The translations under genes were made by a program, and so were the position numbers. The notes under the pieces were generated by a model that saw only the letters and a list, made by a program, of their open reading frames with translations, was not told where the DNA came from and ran no database searches. 50,861 bases of DNA. It comes from Azonexaceae bacterium (GTDB lineage Bacteria > Pseudomonadota > Gammaproteobacteria > Burkholderiales > Rhodocyclaceae). Positions 31,226 to 40,589 of the stretch are shown here, one piece after another (within the stretch, counting starts at the first letter, position 1; each line of letters starts with the position of its first letter). The stretch lies in contig SSSZ01000013.1 in the NCBI GenBank assembly GCA_009469675.1, positions 1 through 50,861 of the forward strand, in the 5' to 3' direction.

Positions 31226-32455
31226 ATGCCCGTGAACTACCAGACCCCAGCCCCTGACCAGCTTTTCCCCGTCGCCGGCGTCCGCCTGGGCGTCGCCGAG
31301 GCGGAGATTCGCAAGAAAAACCGCCGCGACCTCACCCTCGTCGCCCTCGACGCCGGCTGCACGGTGGCCGGCGTGTTCACCCAGAACCGTTTCTGCGCCG
31401 CCCCGGTGCAGCTCTGCCGCCGGCACCTCGCCGCCGGCAACGGCATCCGTGCCCTGGTCATCAACACCGGCATCGCCAACGCCGGCACGGGCGACCAGGG
31501 CCTGCAGGCGGCCGCTGAAACCTGCCGCCTGGTCGCGACGACCCTCGACCTCGGCGGAAACGACCGGGTGCTGCCGTTCTCCACCGGCGTCATCCTCGAA
31601 CACCTGCCCGTAGAGCGTATCGCCGCCGGCCTGCCGGCCGCTGCCGCCGACCTCAAGGCGGACAACTGGCACGCCGCCGCCCACGCCATCATGACCACCG
31701 ACACCGTCGCCAAGGCCGCGTCGCGCCGGGTCGCCGTCGGCGGCAGGACGGTCACCGTCACGGGAATCTCCAAGGGGGCCGGCATGATTAAGCCCAACAT
31801 GGCCACCATGCTGGGTTTCGTCGCCACCGACGCCGGCATCGCCCAGCCCCTGCTCGACGCCCTGGTCAAGGAGGCGGCCGACGTCTCGTTCAACTGCATC
31901 AGCGTAGACGGGGACACGTCGACCAACGACTCCTTCGTCCTCATCGCCAGCGGTGCCAGCGGCGCCGCCTTCTCTAGCGGCACCGAAGCCGGCTGGGCCG
32001 AAGTCAAGGCGGCCATCGTCGCCGTCACCGTCGAACTGGCCCAGGCCATCGTGCGCGACGGCGAAGGCGCCACCAAATTCATCACCGTCGCCGTGGGCGG
32101 CGGCAGGACCGCCGCCGAATGCCGCCAGGTGGGCTACGCCGTCGCCCATTCGCCGCTCACCAAGACCGCCTTCTTCGCCTCCGACCCCAACCTCGGGCGC
32201 ATCCTGGCCGCCATCGGCTACGCCGGCATCGACGACCTCGACGTGGACGGCATCCGGGTCTGGCTCGACGACGTCCTGGTCGCCGAACGGGGCGGCCGCG
32301 CCGCCGCCTACCGGGAAGAAGACGGGGCGCGGGTGATGAAGCAGGCCGAAATCACCGTCCGCATCGACCTCGGCCGTGGCAACGCCGCAGGGGTCGTCTA
32401 TACCTGCGACCTCTCCTACGACTACGTCAAGATCAACGCCGACTACCGCAGCTAG
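31226..32455 (+). CDS. argJ: Bifunctional ornithine acetyltransferase / N-acetylglutamate synthase
   Basis: It recycles the acetyl group in arginine biosynthesis. It has 409 residues. The self-cleavage site is in [10 protein letters not shown], where the Thr becomes the N-terminal nucleophile of the beta chain. [24 protein letters not shown] and [14 protein letters not shown] are conserved. Whether it is bifunctional or only an ornithine acetyltransferase cannot be told from sequence alone. It lies 94 bp after secA, with no terminator seen between. Confidence 0.96.
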   Translation: MPVNYQTPAPDQLFPVAGVRLGVAEAEIRKKNRRDLTLVALDAGCTVAGVFTQNRFCAAPVQLCRRHLAAGNGIRALVINTGIANAGTGDQGLQAAAETCRLVATTLDLGGNDRVLPFSTGVILEHLPVERIAAGLPAAAADLKADNWHAAAHAIMTTDTVAKAASRRVAVGGRTVTVTGISKGAGMIKPNMATMLGFVATDAGIAQPLLDALVKEAADVSFNCISVDGDTSTNDSFVLIASGASGAAFSSGTEAGWAEVKAAIVAVTVELAQAIVRDGEGATKFITVAVGGGRTAAECRQVGYAVAHSPLTKTAFFASDPNLGRILAAIGYAGIDDLDVDGIRVWLDDVLVAERGGRAAAYREEDGARVMKQAEITVRIDLGRGNAAGVVYTCDLSYDYVKINADYRS

Positions 32456-32568
32456 CTGGCGGCGAAACAACTCGTAACATCTGGCAACAGCTTCGGCAGG
32501 CGCGCCGGCCTACCATGGATTCAACGGGCGGGGGAAATTCTCCCGCCGTCATAATCCAGGAGAAAGCC

Positions 32569-32790
32569 ATGCGCCAATTGCCCCGCACCGTCTTGCTTGC
32601 CACCTTGATTTCCCTGATGGCCGGCTGTGCCAGCTGGGATTCGATGAATTCCCGCCAGAAAAGCGCCGTCGTCGGTGCCGGGGTCGGCGGCGTGCTGGGA
32701 GCGGCGGTTTCCGGTGGCGGCGTGTTGAGTACGGTGGGCGGTGCCGCCATCGGCGGCGTCATCGGCGATCAGGCGGGCAAGCGGCACTAA
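32569..32790 (+). CDS. Small glycine-zipper lipoprotein
   Basis: It has 73 residues. The signal peptide ends in the lipobox LMAGC (Cys about 20). The mature part is a glycine-zipper region, VVGAGVGGVLGAAVSGGGVLSTVGGAAIGGVIGDQAGKRH, as in OsmB/Rick-17kDa-like outer membrane lipoproteins. AGGAG precedes the ATG. An inverted repeat GGCGGG/CCCGCC at 32527-32547 lies in its leader. Confidence 0.85.
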   Translation: MRQLPRTVLLATLISLMAGCASWDSMNSRQKSAVVGAGVGGVLGAAVSGGGVLSTVGGAAIGGVIGDQAGKRH

Positions 32791-33380
32791 GGCTTGCGCA
32801 GCACGATGTGACGAAACCAGCCGGCCGCCAGGGCCGGCTGGTCGCTTTCCAGGACCAGTTCCGGAACTCCGGCCAGGACATCTTCGAAAACCACGTCCAG
32901 GCGGGTCGCGATGCGGCGCAGTAGCGGGTTGGCCAGGCGCCGCAGCAGGGCCGGCTCGCCGCGCCGGAGGAATTTGTCGAAGACGATGAGGCGGCCCCCC
33001 GGGCGCAGTACCCGGCTCGCCTCGGCCAGACAGGCCGGCGGTTCCGGGACGACGGCGAGGATCAGGTGGAGCACGGCGGCGTCGAAAGTCGCGTCGGCGA
33101 AGGGCAGGGCGTGGACACTGCCCTGCACCGCCTGGAAATCCAGGCCGGTGGCCCGGGGCAGGGCGCGCCGGAGCATGGCCCGGGTCAGGTCGAGGCCGAC
33201 GTAGCGATGGTGGCCGGGCAGGTGGGGAAGGTCGAGGCCGGTGCCGACGCCGGCCAGCAGAACCCGCGATGGCGCGGCCGGCAGGGCGGTCAGGCTGCGT
33301 CGCCGGGCTTCCCTTGAGGCGGCGCCGATGGCGGCGTCGTAGAAGGGAGCGATCAGGGTGTAGCTGTGTTTCAGGCTCAG
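32787..33380 (-). CDS. Class I SAM-dependent methyltransferase
   Basis: About 197 residues, of the Methyltransf_11/UbiE-like type. SAM motif I is LLAGVGTGLDLPHL, the acidic strand end is YVGLDLT, and LRPGGRLIVFDKFLRRGE is motif III. The conserved part begins at LKHSYTLIAPFYDAA. No ATG, GTG or TTG lies between the apaG stop and the conserved domain; a CTG at 33378-33380 overlaps the apaG TGA (CTGA). The alternative is an ATG at 33500 that would overlap apaG by 124 bp and add 40 residues that look like an apaG shadow. The substrate is unknown. Confidence 0.8.
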   Translation of the reverse strand: MSLKHSYTLIAPFYDAAIGAASREARRRSLTALPAAPSRVLLAGVGTGLDLPHLPGHHRYVGLDLTRAMLRRALPRATGLDFQAVQGSVHALPFADATFDAAVLHLILAVVPEPPACLAEASRVLRPGGRLIVFDKFLRRGEPALLRRLANPLLRRIATRLDVVFEDVLAGVPELVLESDQPALAAGWFRHIVLRKP

Positions 33381-33760
33381 TGCAGGACTCGCGGGATGGC
33401 CAGGGTGAATTCCGGAATCGTCGCCGCGAATTGGGTGCCGTCCTCGGCGACCATCTGGTAGGTGCCCTTCATCGTCCCGACGGGTGTCGTCAGGGCGCAT
33501 CCGCTGGTATATTCGAAGCTTTCGCCAGGCTTGAGCAAGGGCTGGTGTCCGACGACACCTAGGCCGCGCACTTCCTGCACCGCGCTATTCGCATCGGTGA
33601 TGATCCAGTGCCTGGAAACCAGCTGCGCCGGAACGCTGCCGATATTCTTGATGGTGATGGTGTAGGCGAAGACATAGCGGTCGTTGTCCGCGTCGGACTG
33701 GTCCGGAATGAACTGGGGAACGGGGTGTACCTCGACGAGGTATTTCTTTTCTTCGGCCAT
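33377..33760 (-). CDS. apaG: ApaG protein
   Basis: It has 127 residues and an immunoglobulin-like FN3 fold domain. YVFAYTITIKNIGSVPAQLVSRHWIITDANSAVQEVRGLGVVGHQPLLKPGESFEYTSG is the typical ApaG sequence, with GTMKGTYQMV following. The biochemical role is unclear; it has been linked to Co/Mg resistance and polyphosphate or nucleotide binding. It is divergent from rpe with 35 bp between starts, a common betaproteobacterial pair. Confidence 0.95.
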   Translation of the reverse strand: MAEEKKYLVEVHPVPQFIPDQSDADNDRYVFAYTITIKNIGSVPAQLVSRHWIITDANSAVQEVRGLGVVGHQPLLKPGESFEYTSGCALTTPVGTMKGTYQMVAEDGTQFAATIPEFTLAIPRVLH

Positions 33761-33795
33761 GAAGCAATTAGAACACGTCTGTTTTGGAGAGCAGT

Positions 33796-34497
33796 ATGCC
33801 CAACCGGGATTATTTGATCGCCCCGAGCATTCTTTCGGCCAATTTCGCCAAGCTGGGCGAGGAAGTGGCCAACGTCGTCGCCGCCGGGGCAGACTGGATT
33901 CACTTTGACGTGATGGACAACCATTACGTTCCCAACCTCACCATCGGCCCCCTCGTCTGCGAAGCGATCCGCCCGTGCACCGCGGCGCCCATCGACGTGC
34001 ACCTGATGGTCAAGCCGGTGGACCGCATCATTCCCGATTTCGCCAAGGCCGGCGCCAACATCATCACCTTTCACCCCGAAGCCTCCGAGCATGTGGACAG
34101 GAGCCTCGCCCTGATCCGCGATTGCGGTTGCCAGGCCGGCCTCGTCTTCAACCCGGCGACGCCGCTGGACGCCATGGACTACGTCATGGACAAGCTCGAC
34201 GTGATCCTGCTGATGAGCGTCAATCCCGGCTTCGGAGGCCAGAAGTTCATCGCCGGAGCCCTCGACAAGGCCCGCCAAGCCCGTGCCAAGCTCGATGCCT
34301 ATGAAGCCAAGAGCGGGCGCCGCATCCGCCTCGAAATCGACGGTGGGGTCAACGTCGGCAACATCGCCGAAATCGCCCGCGCCGGCGTCGACACCTTTGT
34401 CGCCGGCTCGGCCGTGTACGGCGCCGGCAAGGACGCCGACCCACACCGCTACGATTCCATCGTCGCTGCCCTGCGGGCCGAACTGGCCAAGGTCTGA
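33796..34497 (+). CDS. rpe: Ribulose-phosphate 3-epimerase
   Basis: It interconverts ribulose 5-phosphate and xylulose 5-phosphate. It has 233 residues from the ATG at 33796 with GGAGAG upstream. This is a TIM barrel: [32 protein letters not shown] with metal ligands, [24 protein letters not shown] and EIDGGVN are present. gph follows 9 bp later. Confidence 0.97.
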   Translation: MPNRDYLIAPSILSANFAKLGEEVANVVAAGADWIHFDVMDNHYVPNLTIGPLVCEAIRPCTAAPIDVHLMVKPVDRIIPDFAKAGANIITFHPEASEHVDRSLALIRDCGCQAGLVFNPATPLDAMDYVMDKLDVILLMSVNPGFGGQKFIAGALDKARQARAKLDAYEAKSGRRIRLEIDGGVNVGNIAEIARAGVDTFVAGSAVYGAGKDADPHRYDSIVAALRAELAKV

Positions 34498-34506
34498 GGC
34501 CGGCCG

Positions 34507-35169
34507 ATGCGCTTTCGCTCGGTCACCTTCGACCTCGACGGCACCCTCCTCGATACCATCGCCGACCTCGCCGAAGCCTGTCGCCGCATGCTTGAAGAAC
34601 TCGGCGAGCCGCCCCGCAGCCCGGCCGAGATCCACAGTTTCGTCGGCAAAGGCATGGCCGTCCTGGTCGAACGCTGCCTGACCCGGGGCCGGACCCCCAG
34701 CGCCGAGCGCCTCCAAGCCGGCATCGACGCCTTCAAGCGCCACTACGCCGCCGTCAATGGCAACCGGGCCGGCGTCTACCCCGGGGTCCGGGAGGGCCTC
34801 CGGGCCTGGCAGGCGGCGGGCCTGCGGCTCGGCGTCGTGACCAACAAGCCGGGCCTTTTCACCGAGGCGCTGCTCGAACGCATGGGCCTGGACGGTTTTT
34901 TTGCCGTGGTCGTTTCCGGCGATACCACGGAATTCAAGAAGCCGCACCCCGAGCCGCTGCGCCATGCCCTCGCCATCCTCGGCACCGCGCCCGGCGAGAA
35001 TCTTCACATCGGCGACTCGAAAAACGACATCGAGGCGGCCCGCGCCGCCGGCTGCCCGGTGTTCTGCGTGCCCTACGGCTACAACGAGGGGAAGCCGGTG
35101 GACAGCGCCGATTGCGATGCGCTAGTATCCGACCTGCTCGCCGCCTATGAGCGGGCCTTAACCTTTTGA
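34507..35169 (+). CDS. gph: Phosphoglycolate phosphatase (HAD family)
   Basis: It removes phosphate from 2-phosphoglycolate. It has 220 residues. The HAD motif I is FDLDGTLLDT, motif II VVTNKPG, motif III Lys in KKPHPEPL, and motif IV HIGDSKNDIEAA. The alpha-helical cap domain lies at about 15-85. The gene sits between rpe and trpE, a usual order in this group. Its stop is 15 bp before the trpE leader peptide. Confidence 0.95.
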   Translation: MRFRSVTFDLDGTLLDTIADLAEACRRMLEELGEPPRSPAEIHSFVGKGMAVLVERCLTRGRTPSAERLQAGIDAFKRHYAAVNGNRAGVYPGVREGLRAWQAAGLRLGVVTNKPGLFTEALLERMGLDGFFAVVVSGDTTEFKKPHPEPLRHALAILGTAPGENLHIGDSKNDIEAARAAGCPVFCVPYGYNEGKPVDSADCDALVSDLLAAYERALTF

Positions 35170-35184
35170 AGCCTTGGGCGAAAA

Positions 35185-35241
35185 ATGACTTTCTCGCGTA
35201 ACTGGAACGAGTGGCACGGTTGGCGTCGCTGGCGCCCGTAA
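35185..35241 (+). CDS. trpL: trp leader peptide upstream of trpE
   Basis: An 18-codon frame, [18 protein letters not shown], lies in the 140 bp gap between gph and trpE. Four of its 18 codons are TGG, at positions 7, 10, 13 and 16, a regular spacing of three. Trp is encoded by one codon and is rare, so four in 18 is far above chance. Such peptides stall ribosomes when charged tRNA-Trp is scarce. GGGCGA upstream is a weak ribosome site. A GC-rich hairpin follows before trpE. Confidence 0.85.
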   Translation: MTFSRNWNEWHGWRRWRP

Positions 35242-35256
35242 ATCCTGACCCCTTCT

Positions 35257-35271
35257 GCGCCGCCGCGGCGC
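35257..35271 (+). promoter_or_regulatory. Possible attenuator stem between trpL and trpE
   Basis: GCGCC (35257-35261) and GGCGC (35267-35271) form a stem with a 5 nt loop. The leader codons TGGCGTCGCTGGCGCC can pair with the same GC-rich strand, offering the alternative structure. No T-run follows, so Rho-dependent or translational control is possible. Confidence 0.4.
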
Positions 35272-35309
35272 AACCCGTTACGTCCATCACCGTCATTTTC
35301 GAGGCTTTT

Positions 35310-36785
35310 ATGACCGAAACCGAATTCAATTCGCTCGCCGCCCAGGGTTACAACCGCATTCCCGTCACCCTCGAGACCTTCGCCGATCTCGATACGCCGC
35401 TTTCCATCTACCTCAAGCTCGCCAACGGCCCGTACACCTACCTCCTGGAGTCGGTCCAGGGGGGCGAACGTTTCGGCCGCTATTCGATCATCGGCCTGGC
35501 CTCGCCCACCCGCCTGGTGGTCAATGGCCATCAGGTTCTCGTCCTCACCGGTCAGCGCATCGCCGAACGGGAGGACGACACCAATCCCCTGGAGTTCATC
35601 GGCAAGTACATGAAGCGCTTCCGGGCGGCGCCGTCCACCGGCCTGCCGCGCTTCTGCGGCGGTCTGGTGGGGGCCTTCGGCTACGATACCGTGCGCTACG
35701 TCGAAACCCGCCTGACCCGCACCCAGAAACCCGGCGATCTGGGCACGCCCGACATCCTGCTCCTGCTCTCGGAAGAGATCGCCGTCGTCGACAACCTTTC
35801 CGGCAAGCTCACCCTGGTCGTCTACGCCGAACCCGGCGTTCCCGGCGCCTACCAGAAGGCCCGCGCCCGTCTCAAGGAACTCCTCGCCAAGCTGCGCTCG
35901 CCGGTCGATATCCCGGCCGAGAAGCCCGCCCAGTCGGCGGCCGCCGTCTCGGTCTTCGGCGAAGGGGCGTTCAAGAAGGCGGTGCTGAAGGCCAAGCAGT
36001 ACATCACCGACGGCGACATCATGCAGGTCGTGTTGTCCCAGCGCATGACCAAGCCCTACGCCGCAAGCCCCATGGCGCTCTACCGCAGCCTGAGGAGCCT
36101 CAACCCGTCGCCCTACATGTTCTACTTCGACTTCGAGGATTTCCACGTCGTCGGCGCCTCACCAGAAATCCTCGTCCGCCTCGAAGGCGATACCGTCACC
36201 GTCCGGCCGATCGCCGGCACCCGCAAGCGCGGCGCCTCCCCCGACGAGGATGCGGCCCTCGCTGCCGATCTCCTTGCCGACGAGAAGGAGCGGGCCGAAC
36301 ACACCCAGCTCCTCGACCTCGGCCGCAACGACTGCGGCCGCGTCGCCCGGGTGGGGTCGGTCAAGCTCACCGAGAACATGATCGTCGAGCGCTACTCCCA
36401 CGTCATGCACATCGTCTCCAACGTTGAGGGCAAGCTGCAGCCGGGGCTGGACGCCCTCGACGTGCTCAAGGCTACCTTTCCGGCGGGCACCGTCTCGGGA
36501 GCCCCCAAGGTGCGGGCCATGGAGATCATCGACGAGCTGGAGCCGGTGAAGCGCGGCATCTACGCCGGCGCCGTCGGTTACCTGGGCTTCCACGGCGACA
36601 TGGACCTGGCCATCGCCATCCGCACGGCGGTGGTCAAGGACCGGGAATTGCACGTCCAGGCTGGCGCCGGCATCGTTGCCGACTCGGACCCCAATTCCGA
36701 ATGGCAGGAAACCCAGAACAAGGCCCGCGCCGTCCTGCGGGCCGCCGAATTGGCTGAGCAGGGCCTCGATACCCGGGTCGATTGA
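35310..36785 (+). CDS. trpE: Anthranilate synthase component I
   Basis: It converts chorismate to anthranilate with ammonia from TrpG. It has 491 residues from the ATG at 35310 (GAGG 6 bp upstream). [16 protein letters not shown] near residue 37 contains the LLES motif used for Trp feedback inhibition. The chorismate-binding domain has [36 protein letters not shown]-type [11 protein letters not shown] and [20 protein letters not shown]. Expression is likely controlled by the upstream leader peptide. In relatives trpG follows; here it is about 5 kb away. Confidence 0.97.
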   Translation: MTETEFNSLAAQGYNRIPVTLETFADLDTPLSIYLKLANGPYTYLLESVQGGERFGRYSIIGLASPTRLVVNGHQVLVLTGQRIAEREDDTNPLEFIGKYMKRFRAAPSTGLPRFCGGLVGAFGYDTVRYVETRLTRTQKPGDLGTPDILLLLSEEIAVVDNLSGKLTLVVYAEPGVPGAYQKARARLKELLAKLRSPVDIPAEKPAQSAAAVSVFGEGAFKKAVLKAKQYITDGDIMQVVLSQRMTKPYAASPMALYRSLRSLNPSPYMFYFDFEDFHVVGASPEILVRLEGDTVTVRPIAGTRKRGASPDEDAALAADLLADEKERAEHTQLLDLGRNDCGRVARVGSVKLTENMIVERYSHVMHIVSNVEGKLQPGLDALDVLKATFPAGTVSGAPKVRAMEIIDELEPVKRGIYAGAVGYLGFHGDMDLAIAIRTAVVKDRELHVQAGAGIVADSDPNSEWQETQNKARAVLRAAELAEQGLDTRVD

Positions 36786-36792
36786 GGCAGGA

Positions 36793-36812
36793 GCCGGCCG
36801 GGCCGGCGTTTT
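36793..36812 (+). terminator. Probable terminator after trpE
   Basis: GCCGGC (36793-36798) and GCCGGC (36802-36807) form a 6 bp stem with a 3 nt loop, followed by GTTTT and then CCCC. It starts 8 bp after the trpE stop. The short T-run makes it moderate. Confidence 0.5.
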
Positions 36813-36879
36813 CCCCGGGAACCAACCGGGCGCCCGGCGATCTTCCAGTTGGGGCCGCCGCCGGCGACAGGAGAAGGCC

Positions 36880-38283
36880 ATGAAATCGTTCCGCATCGAA
36901 CACGATCTGCTCGGCGAAGCCGAGGTGCCCGCCACGGCCTACTGGGGCATCCACACCCTGCGCGCCCGGGAGAACTACCCCATCACCGGCAAGCCCATCG
37001 GCAGCTACGCCGAGCTGGTGCGGGCATTGGCCCTGGTCAAGCAGGCGGCGGTGCTGGCCAACCGCGAACTCGGGCAGATCGACCAGACGCGGGCCGACGC
37101 CATTGTCGCCGCCTGCCAGGAAATCGCCGGGGGCAAATTGCACGACCAGTTCGTCGTCGATGTCATCCAGGGCGGCGCCGGCACCTCGACCAACATGAAC
37201 GCCAACGAGGTCATCGCCAACCGCGCCCTCGAACTCCTTGGCCATGCCCGCGGCGAATACGGCCACCTCCACCCGATCAACCACGTCAACATGTCCCAGA
37301 GCACCAACGACGTCTATCCGACGGCGCTCCGGGTCGCCACCTGCTTCTCCATCCGCAGCCTGCTTTCCGCCATGGCCGGGCTGCGCGAGGCCTTTGCCGC
37401 CAAGGCCGAGGAATTCAAGGACATCCTCAAGATCGGCCGGACCCAGTTGCAGGATGCCGTGCCCATGACCCTGGGGCAGGAGTTCTCGACCTACGCCGTC
37501 ATGCTGCACGAGGACGAACAGCGCCTGGGCGAAGCCATCGCCCTGATCCGCGAGATCAACCTGGGGGCCACCGCCATCGGCACCGGCATCAACACCGACA
37601 TGCGTTATTCCCGGCTGGCCATCGGCCACCTCTCCCGGCTTTCCGACCTCGCCCTGGAGCCGGCCCCCAACCTCATCGAGGCGACCCAGGATTGCGGCGC
37701 CTTCGTCCAGTTGTCGGGAGTCTTGAAGCGCGTCGCCAGCAAGCTTTCCAAGACCTGCCACGACCTGCGGCTCCTGTCCAGCGGGCCCCAGGCCGGCTTC
37801 AACGAAATCCACCTGCCTCCCCGGGCGGCCGGGTCGTCGATCATGCCTGGCAAGGTCAATCCCATCATCCCCGAAGTGGTCAACCAGATCGCCTTCGAAG
37901 TCATCGGCAACGACGTCACCATCACCATGGCCGCCGAATCGGGGCAACTCCAGCTCAACGCCTTCGAACCCATCATCGCCCACAGCCTCTTCAAGAGCAT
38001 CGAGCACCTGGCCGCCGGTTGCCGCACCCTCACCGCCCACTGCGTCCAGGGCATCACCGCCAACCGGGAACTGCTGGCCGAGCGCGTGCGCACCTCGGCC
38101 GGCCTGGCCACCGCCCTCAATCCCCACATCGGCTACGAGAACGCCACCCGCGTCGCCCAGGAAGCCCTGCGCCAGGGCCGCGGCGTCGCCGAACTGGTGC
38201 TCGAAATGGGCCTGATGGATCGGGAAACCCTGGAAAAGGTGCTCCAGCCCGACGTGCTCACGGCCCCCCGGCGCATGGCCTGA
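36880..38283 (+). CDS. aspA: Aspartate ammonia-lyase
   Basis: It interconverts L-aspartate with fumarate plus ammonia. It has 467 residues, the usual length. TSTNMNANEVIANRA, NMSQSTNDVYPTALR, and the superfamily signature GSSIMPGKVNPIIPEV followed by VNQIAFEVIGNDVTI distinguish AspA from fumarase C. The ATG at 36880 has AGGAG upstream; the frame is open to 36676 inside trpE. A hairpin AACCGGG/CCCGGTT (38283-38301) directly follows, without a T-run. Confidence 0.95.
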   Translation: MKSFRIEHDLLGEAEVPATAYWGIHTLRARENYPITGKPIGSYAELVRALALVKQAAVLANRELGQIDQTRADAIVAACQEIAGGKLHDQFVVDVIQGGAGTSTNMNANEVIANRALELLGHARGEYGHLHPINHVNMSQSTNDVYPTALRVATCFSIRSLLSAMAGLREAFAAKAEEFKDILKIGRTQLQDAVPMTLGQEFSTYAVMLHEDEQRLGEAIALIREINLGATAIGTGINTDMRYSRLAIGHLSRLSDLALEPAPNLIEATQDCGAFVQLSGVLKRVASKLSKTCHDLRLLSSGPQAGFNEIHLPPRAAGSSIMPGKVNPIIPEVVNQIAFEVIGNDVTITMAAESGQLQLNAFEPIIAHSLFKSIEHLAAGCRTLTAHCVQGITANRELLAERVRTSAGLATALNPHIGYENATRVAQEALRQGRGVAELVLEMGLMDRETLEKVLQPDVLTAPRRMA

Positions 38284-38370
38284 ACCGGGGCGGTCCCGGT
38301 TGGGGGGCGGCGACTGCCCGGCCGCGGGAGGTGCGCCGCGAAACCTGTCTTGGCGGAAACGGCGGCCGGG

Positions 38371-39060
38371 TCAGGGCGAATCGCCCGGCGGCAGCCAGCC
38401 CAGCCGGCGGAAAAACCATTCGGTCCCCCACAGGCTCCCATAGACGGCGAACCAGGCAAAAACGGCGTCCGACAGGAAGTGGCCGCCCGGCGCCATGCGG
38501 GCCAGGGCCAGGACGGCACCGGCCCCCAGGCCGGCGAGCAGCCAGCGTCGCCGCACCGCCGGCGCCGCCAGCCAGCCGAAGGCCATGAGGAAGGAGGCGG
38601 TGGCCACGTGCCCGCTGACGAAGGCGCAGTTCTTGCGGCATTGGTTGGCGGGGACGAAAGCCGGGGTGAAGCGGGCGCTGCCGCCGAATTCGCCGACATT
38701 GATCGGCCGCGCCCGGCCCGAGTGGTCCTTGAGACCGAGATCCACCACCAGCACCGGCCCGGCCAGCGCCGCGGCGAGCAGAAAGCCCACCCCGGCCCGG
38801 CGCGCCCGCAGGCCGGTGAAGCGGCCGACGAAGCTGAGCAGCCAGAGGATGGCGAGGGTCAGCACGACCCCCTGGCCGAGCCGGGGCAGGCCGCGATAGG
38901 GCAGGGCCAGCCAGGCTGAATCGCGCTCCAGGAGCCATTTTCCGTCCTGGAAGAAAAGCCGGCTCGCCGCCAGGTCCAGCCCGGGCATGGCGACGAAGGC
39001 CGCCGCCAGGAGGATGAAGGCCCCCAGGGCGAGGCGCAGTTCAGTAGCCCTGGAATTCAC
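38371..39060 (-). CDS. PAP2-family membrane phosphatase
   Basis: It has 229 residues and about six membrane segments. All three PAP2 motifs are visible: KDHSGRARP (KX6RP), SGH (in FVSGHVATASF), and RMAPGGHFLSD (RX5HX3D). Members dephosphorylate lipid A, undecaprenyl pyrophosphate or phosphatidylglycerophosphate. It starts at a GTG (39058-39060) inside the last 20 bp of the upstream glycosyltransferase, so it is translationally coupled with it. That context favours a lipid A or lipid-carrier phosphatase (LpxE-like), an inference. Confidence 0.88.
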   Translation of the reverse strand: MNSRATELRLALGAFILLAAAFVAMPGLDLAASRLFFQDGKWLLERDSAWLALPYRGLPRLGQGVVLTLAILWLLSFVGRFTGLRARRAGVGFLLAAALAGPVLVVDLGLKDHSGRARPINVGEFGGSARFTPAFVPANQCRKNCAFVSGHVATASFLMAFGWLAAPAVRRRWLLAGLGAGAVLALARMAPGGHFLSDAVFAWFAVYGSLWGTEWFFRRLGWLPPGDSP

Positions 39061-40498
39061 GGAGCAGATAGACCTTGACGGTCAGGGCGTGGGTTTCGTC
39101 GAGGGGCGCTTCCAGGGTGGCGAGGGGCGCCGCCGTGCGGAAGCGGGCCGCCACCTCGACCGCCAGGCTGTCCTGGGTGAGGAAGAGAACATCGCCGCCG
39201 CGGTAGGGGCGCAAATCGGTACTCAGCTTGTAGTGGTCGGTCTTCAGCCCCTGGGGATTCCAGCTGGCGGCGGGGGGCGCCACAGCGCGCAATTCGTAGA
39301 TCATGTGGGCGAGCAGCGTCCGGTTCTCGGCGACGACCACGGCGCCGGGGTGGGCCGCGACCAGGGGGGCCAGTTGGCGGCCCAGCTCGTCCCAGCCGCG
39401 GGCGCGGGAAAAGGGGTCTTTCTTGGCGGCGTTGTGGACCTCGGCCAGGCGCAGGAGGGTCGGCCAGTGGTAAACCGCCGCCACGAGTCCGAGGTTGATC
39501 GCCAGCCCGGCCGCCAGCAGCCGCCGGCGGCCCCGTTGCAGCAGCCAGGCCACGGCGGCGATGGCGGCGGGGGCGAAGGCCGGCGCCGCCCAGTTGGCGT
39601 TGGCGTTGCTCCTCAGCGCCTGGCCGCAGACCACGGCCCAGAGGGGCAGGCTGAACCAGAGGAGGAGCCGTAGGCGTTCGTCGCGCCAGCTGCGGCGGGC
39701 GCTCGCCAGGACGACGAGGAAGACGCTGCCCAGCACCGGCCCGAAGGCCACCCACTGGGCGGCGAGGAATTCGCCCAGGGCCTTGAAACCGCCGCCGGCC
39801 CGCTTGTTCACCGTGATGTCGGCGGTGTGTCTCAAGGTCGGCCAGTCGTTGGCGACGTTCCAGGCGAGGTTGGGGGCGAGGATGGCGAAAGCCAGCGCCA
39901 GGGCGGCCCAGGGCCGCGGGCCGGCGAGGCGCCGGCGGTGGCAGACGGCGAGATGGAGCACCAGGGCGATGATCCAGGCGATCATCGTATATTTGGCCAT
40001 CAGCCCCAGGCCGCAGACGGTGCCGAGGAACAGCCAGTCGCCCCAGGCATCGCTCGCCAGGACGCGCAGGTAGGCGTAGAGCGCGGTGATCCAGAAGAGG
40101 GTGAGGAGGGCGTCGGTGGAAACGAACAGCCCCAGCCACGAGAACATCGGCAGGGTGAGCACGGCGGCGCCGGCCCAGAAGGCGGTCGGTTCGTCGTAGA
40201 GCCGGCGGGCGACGGCGTAGGCCACGCCGGCGGCGGCCGGGTAGCAGAGCATGGCCAGGGCCTTGACCCCCAGGATGCCGTCGCCGAAAAGGGCGATGGA
40301 AGCGGCAATCAGGGCGGCGACCCCGGGGGGCTTGGAGAAATAGCCCCAGTCCAGGTGTTTCGCCCAGGTCCAGTACTGCGCCTCGTCCACGTAGAGCGTG
40401 ATGCCGAGCTGCGGCACCACCCAGAGGCGCCAGGCGAGCAGGGCCGCGGCCAGGGCCAGCAGGGCCAGGGGCGGATTGATCGGCGAGCGCTGGCGCAT
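39041..40498 (-). CDS. GT83-like membrane glycosyltransferase (ArnT/PMT family)
   Basis: It has 485 residues and about 11-12 membrane segments. The periplasmic-loop motif YVDEAQYWTWAKHLDWGYFSKPPG, with the conserved acidic pair and the GYFSKPP sequence, is typical of ArnT and lipid A glycosyltransferases using a polyprenyl-phosphate sugar. The C-terminal part is a soluble domain. It follows the GT2 gene by 91 bp on the same strand. The substrate sugar (for example galactosamine, glucose or aminoarabinose) is not readable from sequence. Confidence 0.88.
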   Translation of the reverse strand: MRQRSPINPPLALLALAAALLAWRLWVVPQLGITLYVDEAQYWTWAKHLDWGYFSKPPGVAALIAASIALFGDGILGVKALAMLCYPAAAGVAYAVARRLYDEPTAFWAGAAVLTLPMFSWLGLFVSTDALLTLFWITALYAYLRVLASDAWGDWLFLGTVCGLGLMAKYTMIAWIIALVLHLAVCHRRRLAGPRPWAALALAFAILAPNLAWNVANDWPTLRHTADITVNKRAGGGFKALGEFLAAQWVAFGPVLGSVFLVVLASARRSWRDERLRLLLWFSLPLWAVVCGQALRSNANANWAAPAFAPAAIAAVAWLLQRGRRRLLAAGLAINLGLVAAVYHWPTLLRLAEVHNAAKKDPFSRARGWDELGRQLAPLVAAHPGAVVVAENRTLLAHMIYELRAVAPPAASWNPQGLKTDHYKLSTDLRPYRGGDVLFLTQDSLAVEVAARFRTAAPLATLEAPLDETHALTVKVYLLREFQGY

Positions 40499-40589
40499 GG
40501 CGGCGGGCTTTAACGCCGAGCCGCGGCGCCGCCCGCTGCGCTGGAAGGCCGCGGCGCGCTCGGCGCCTCGGTGTTTCCGGGTTGCCCGA

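Noticed and set aside
32527-32547. Terminator for argJ at the GGCGGG/CCCGCC repeat
   Set aside because: There is no T-run after it and it lies close to the lipoprotein start; a leader structure is as likely.
33381-33500. ATG at 33500 as the methyltransferase start
   Set aside because: It would overlap apaG by 124 bp on the same strand and the added residues lack any methyltransferase feature.
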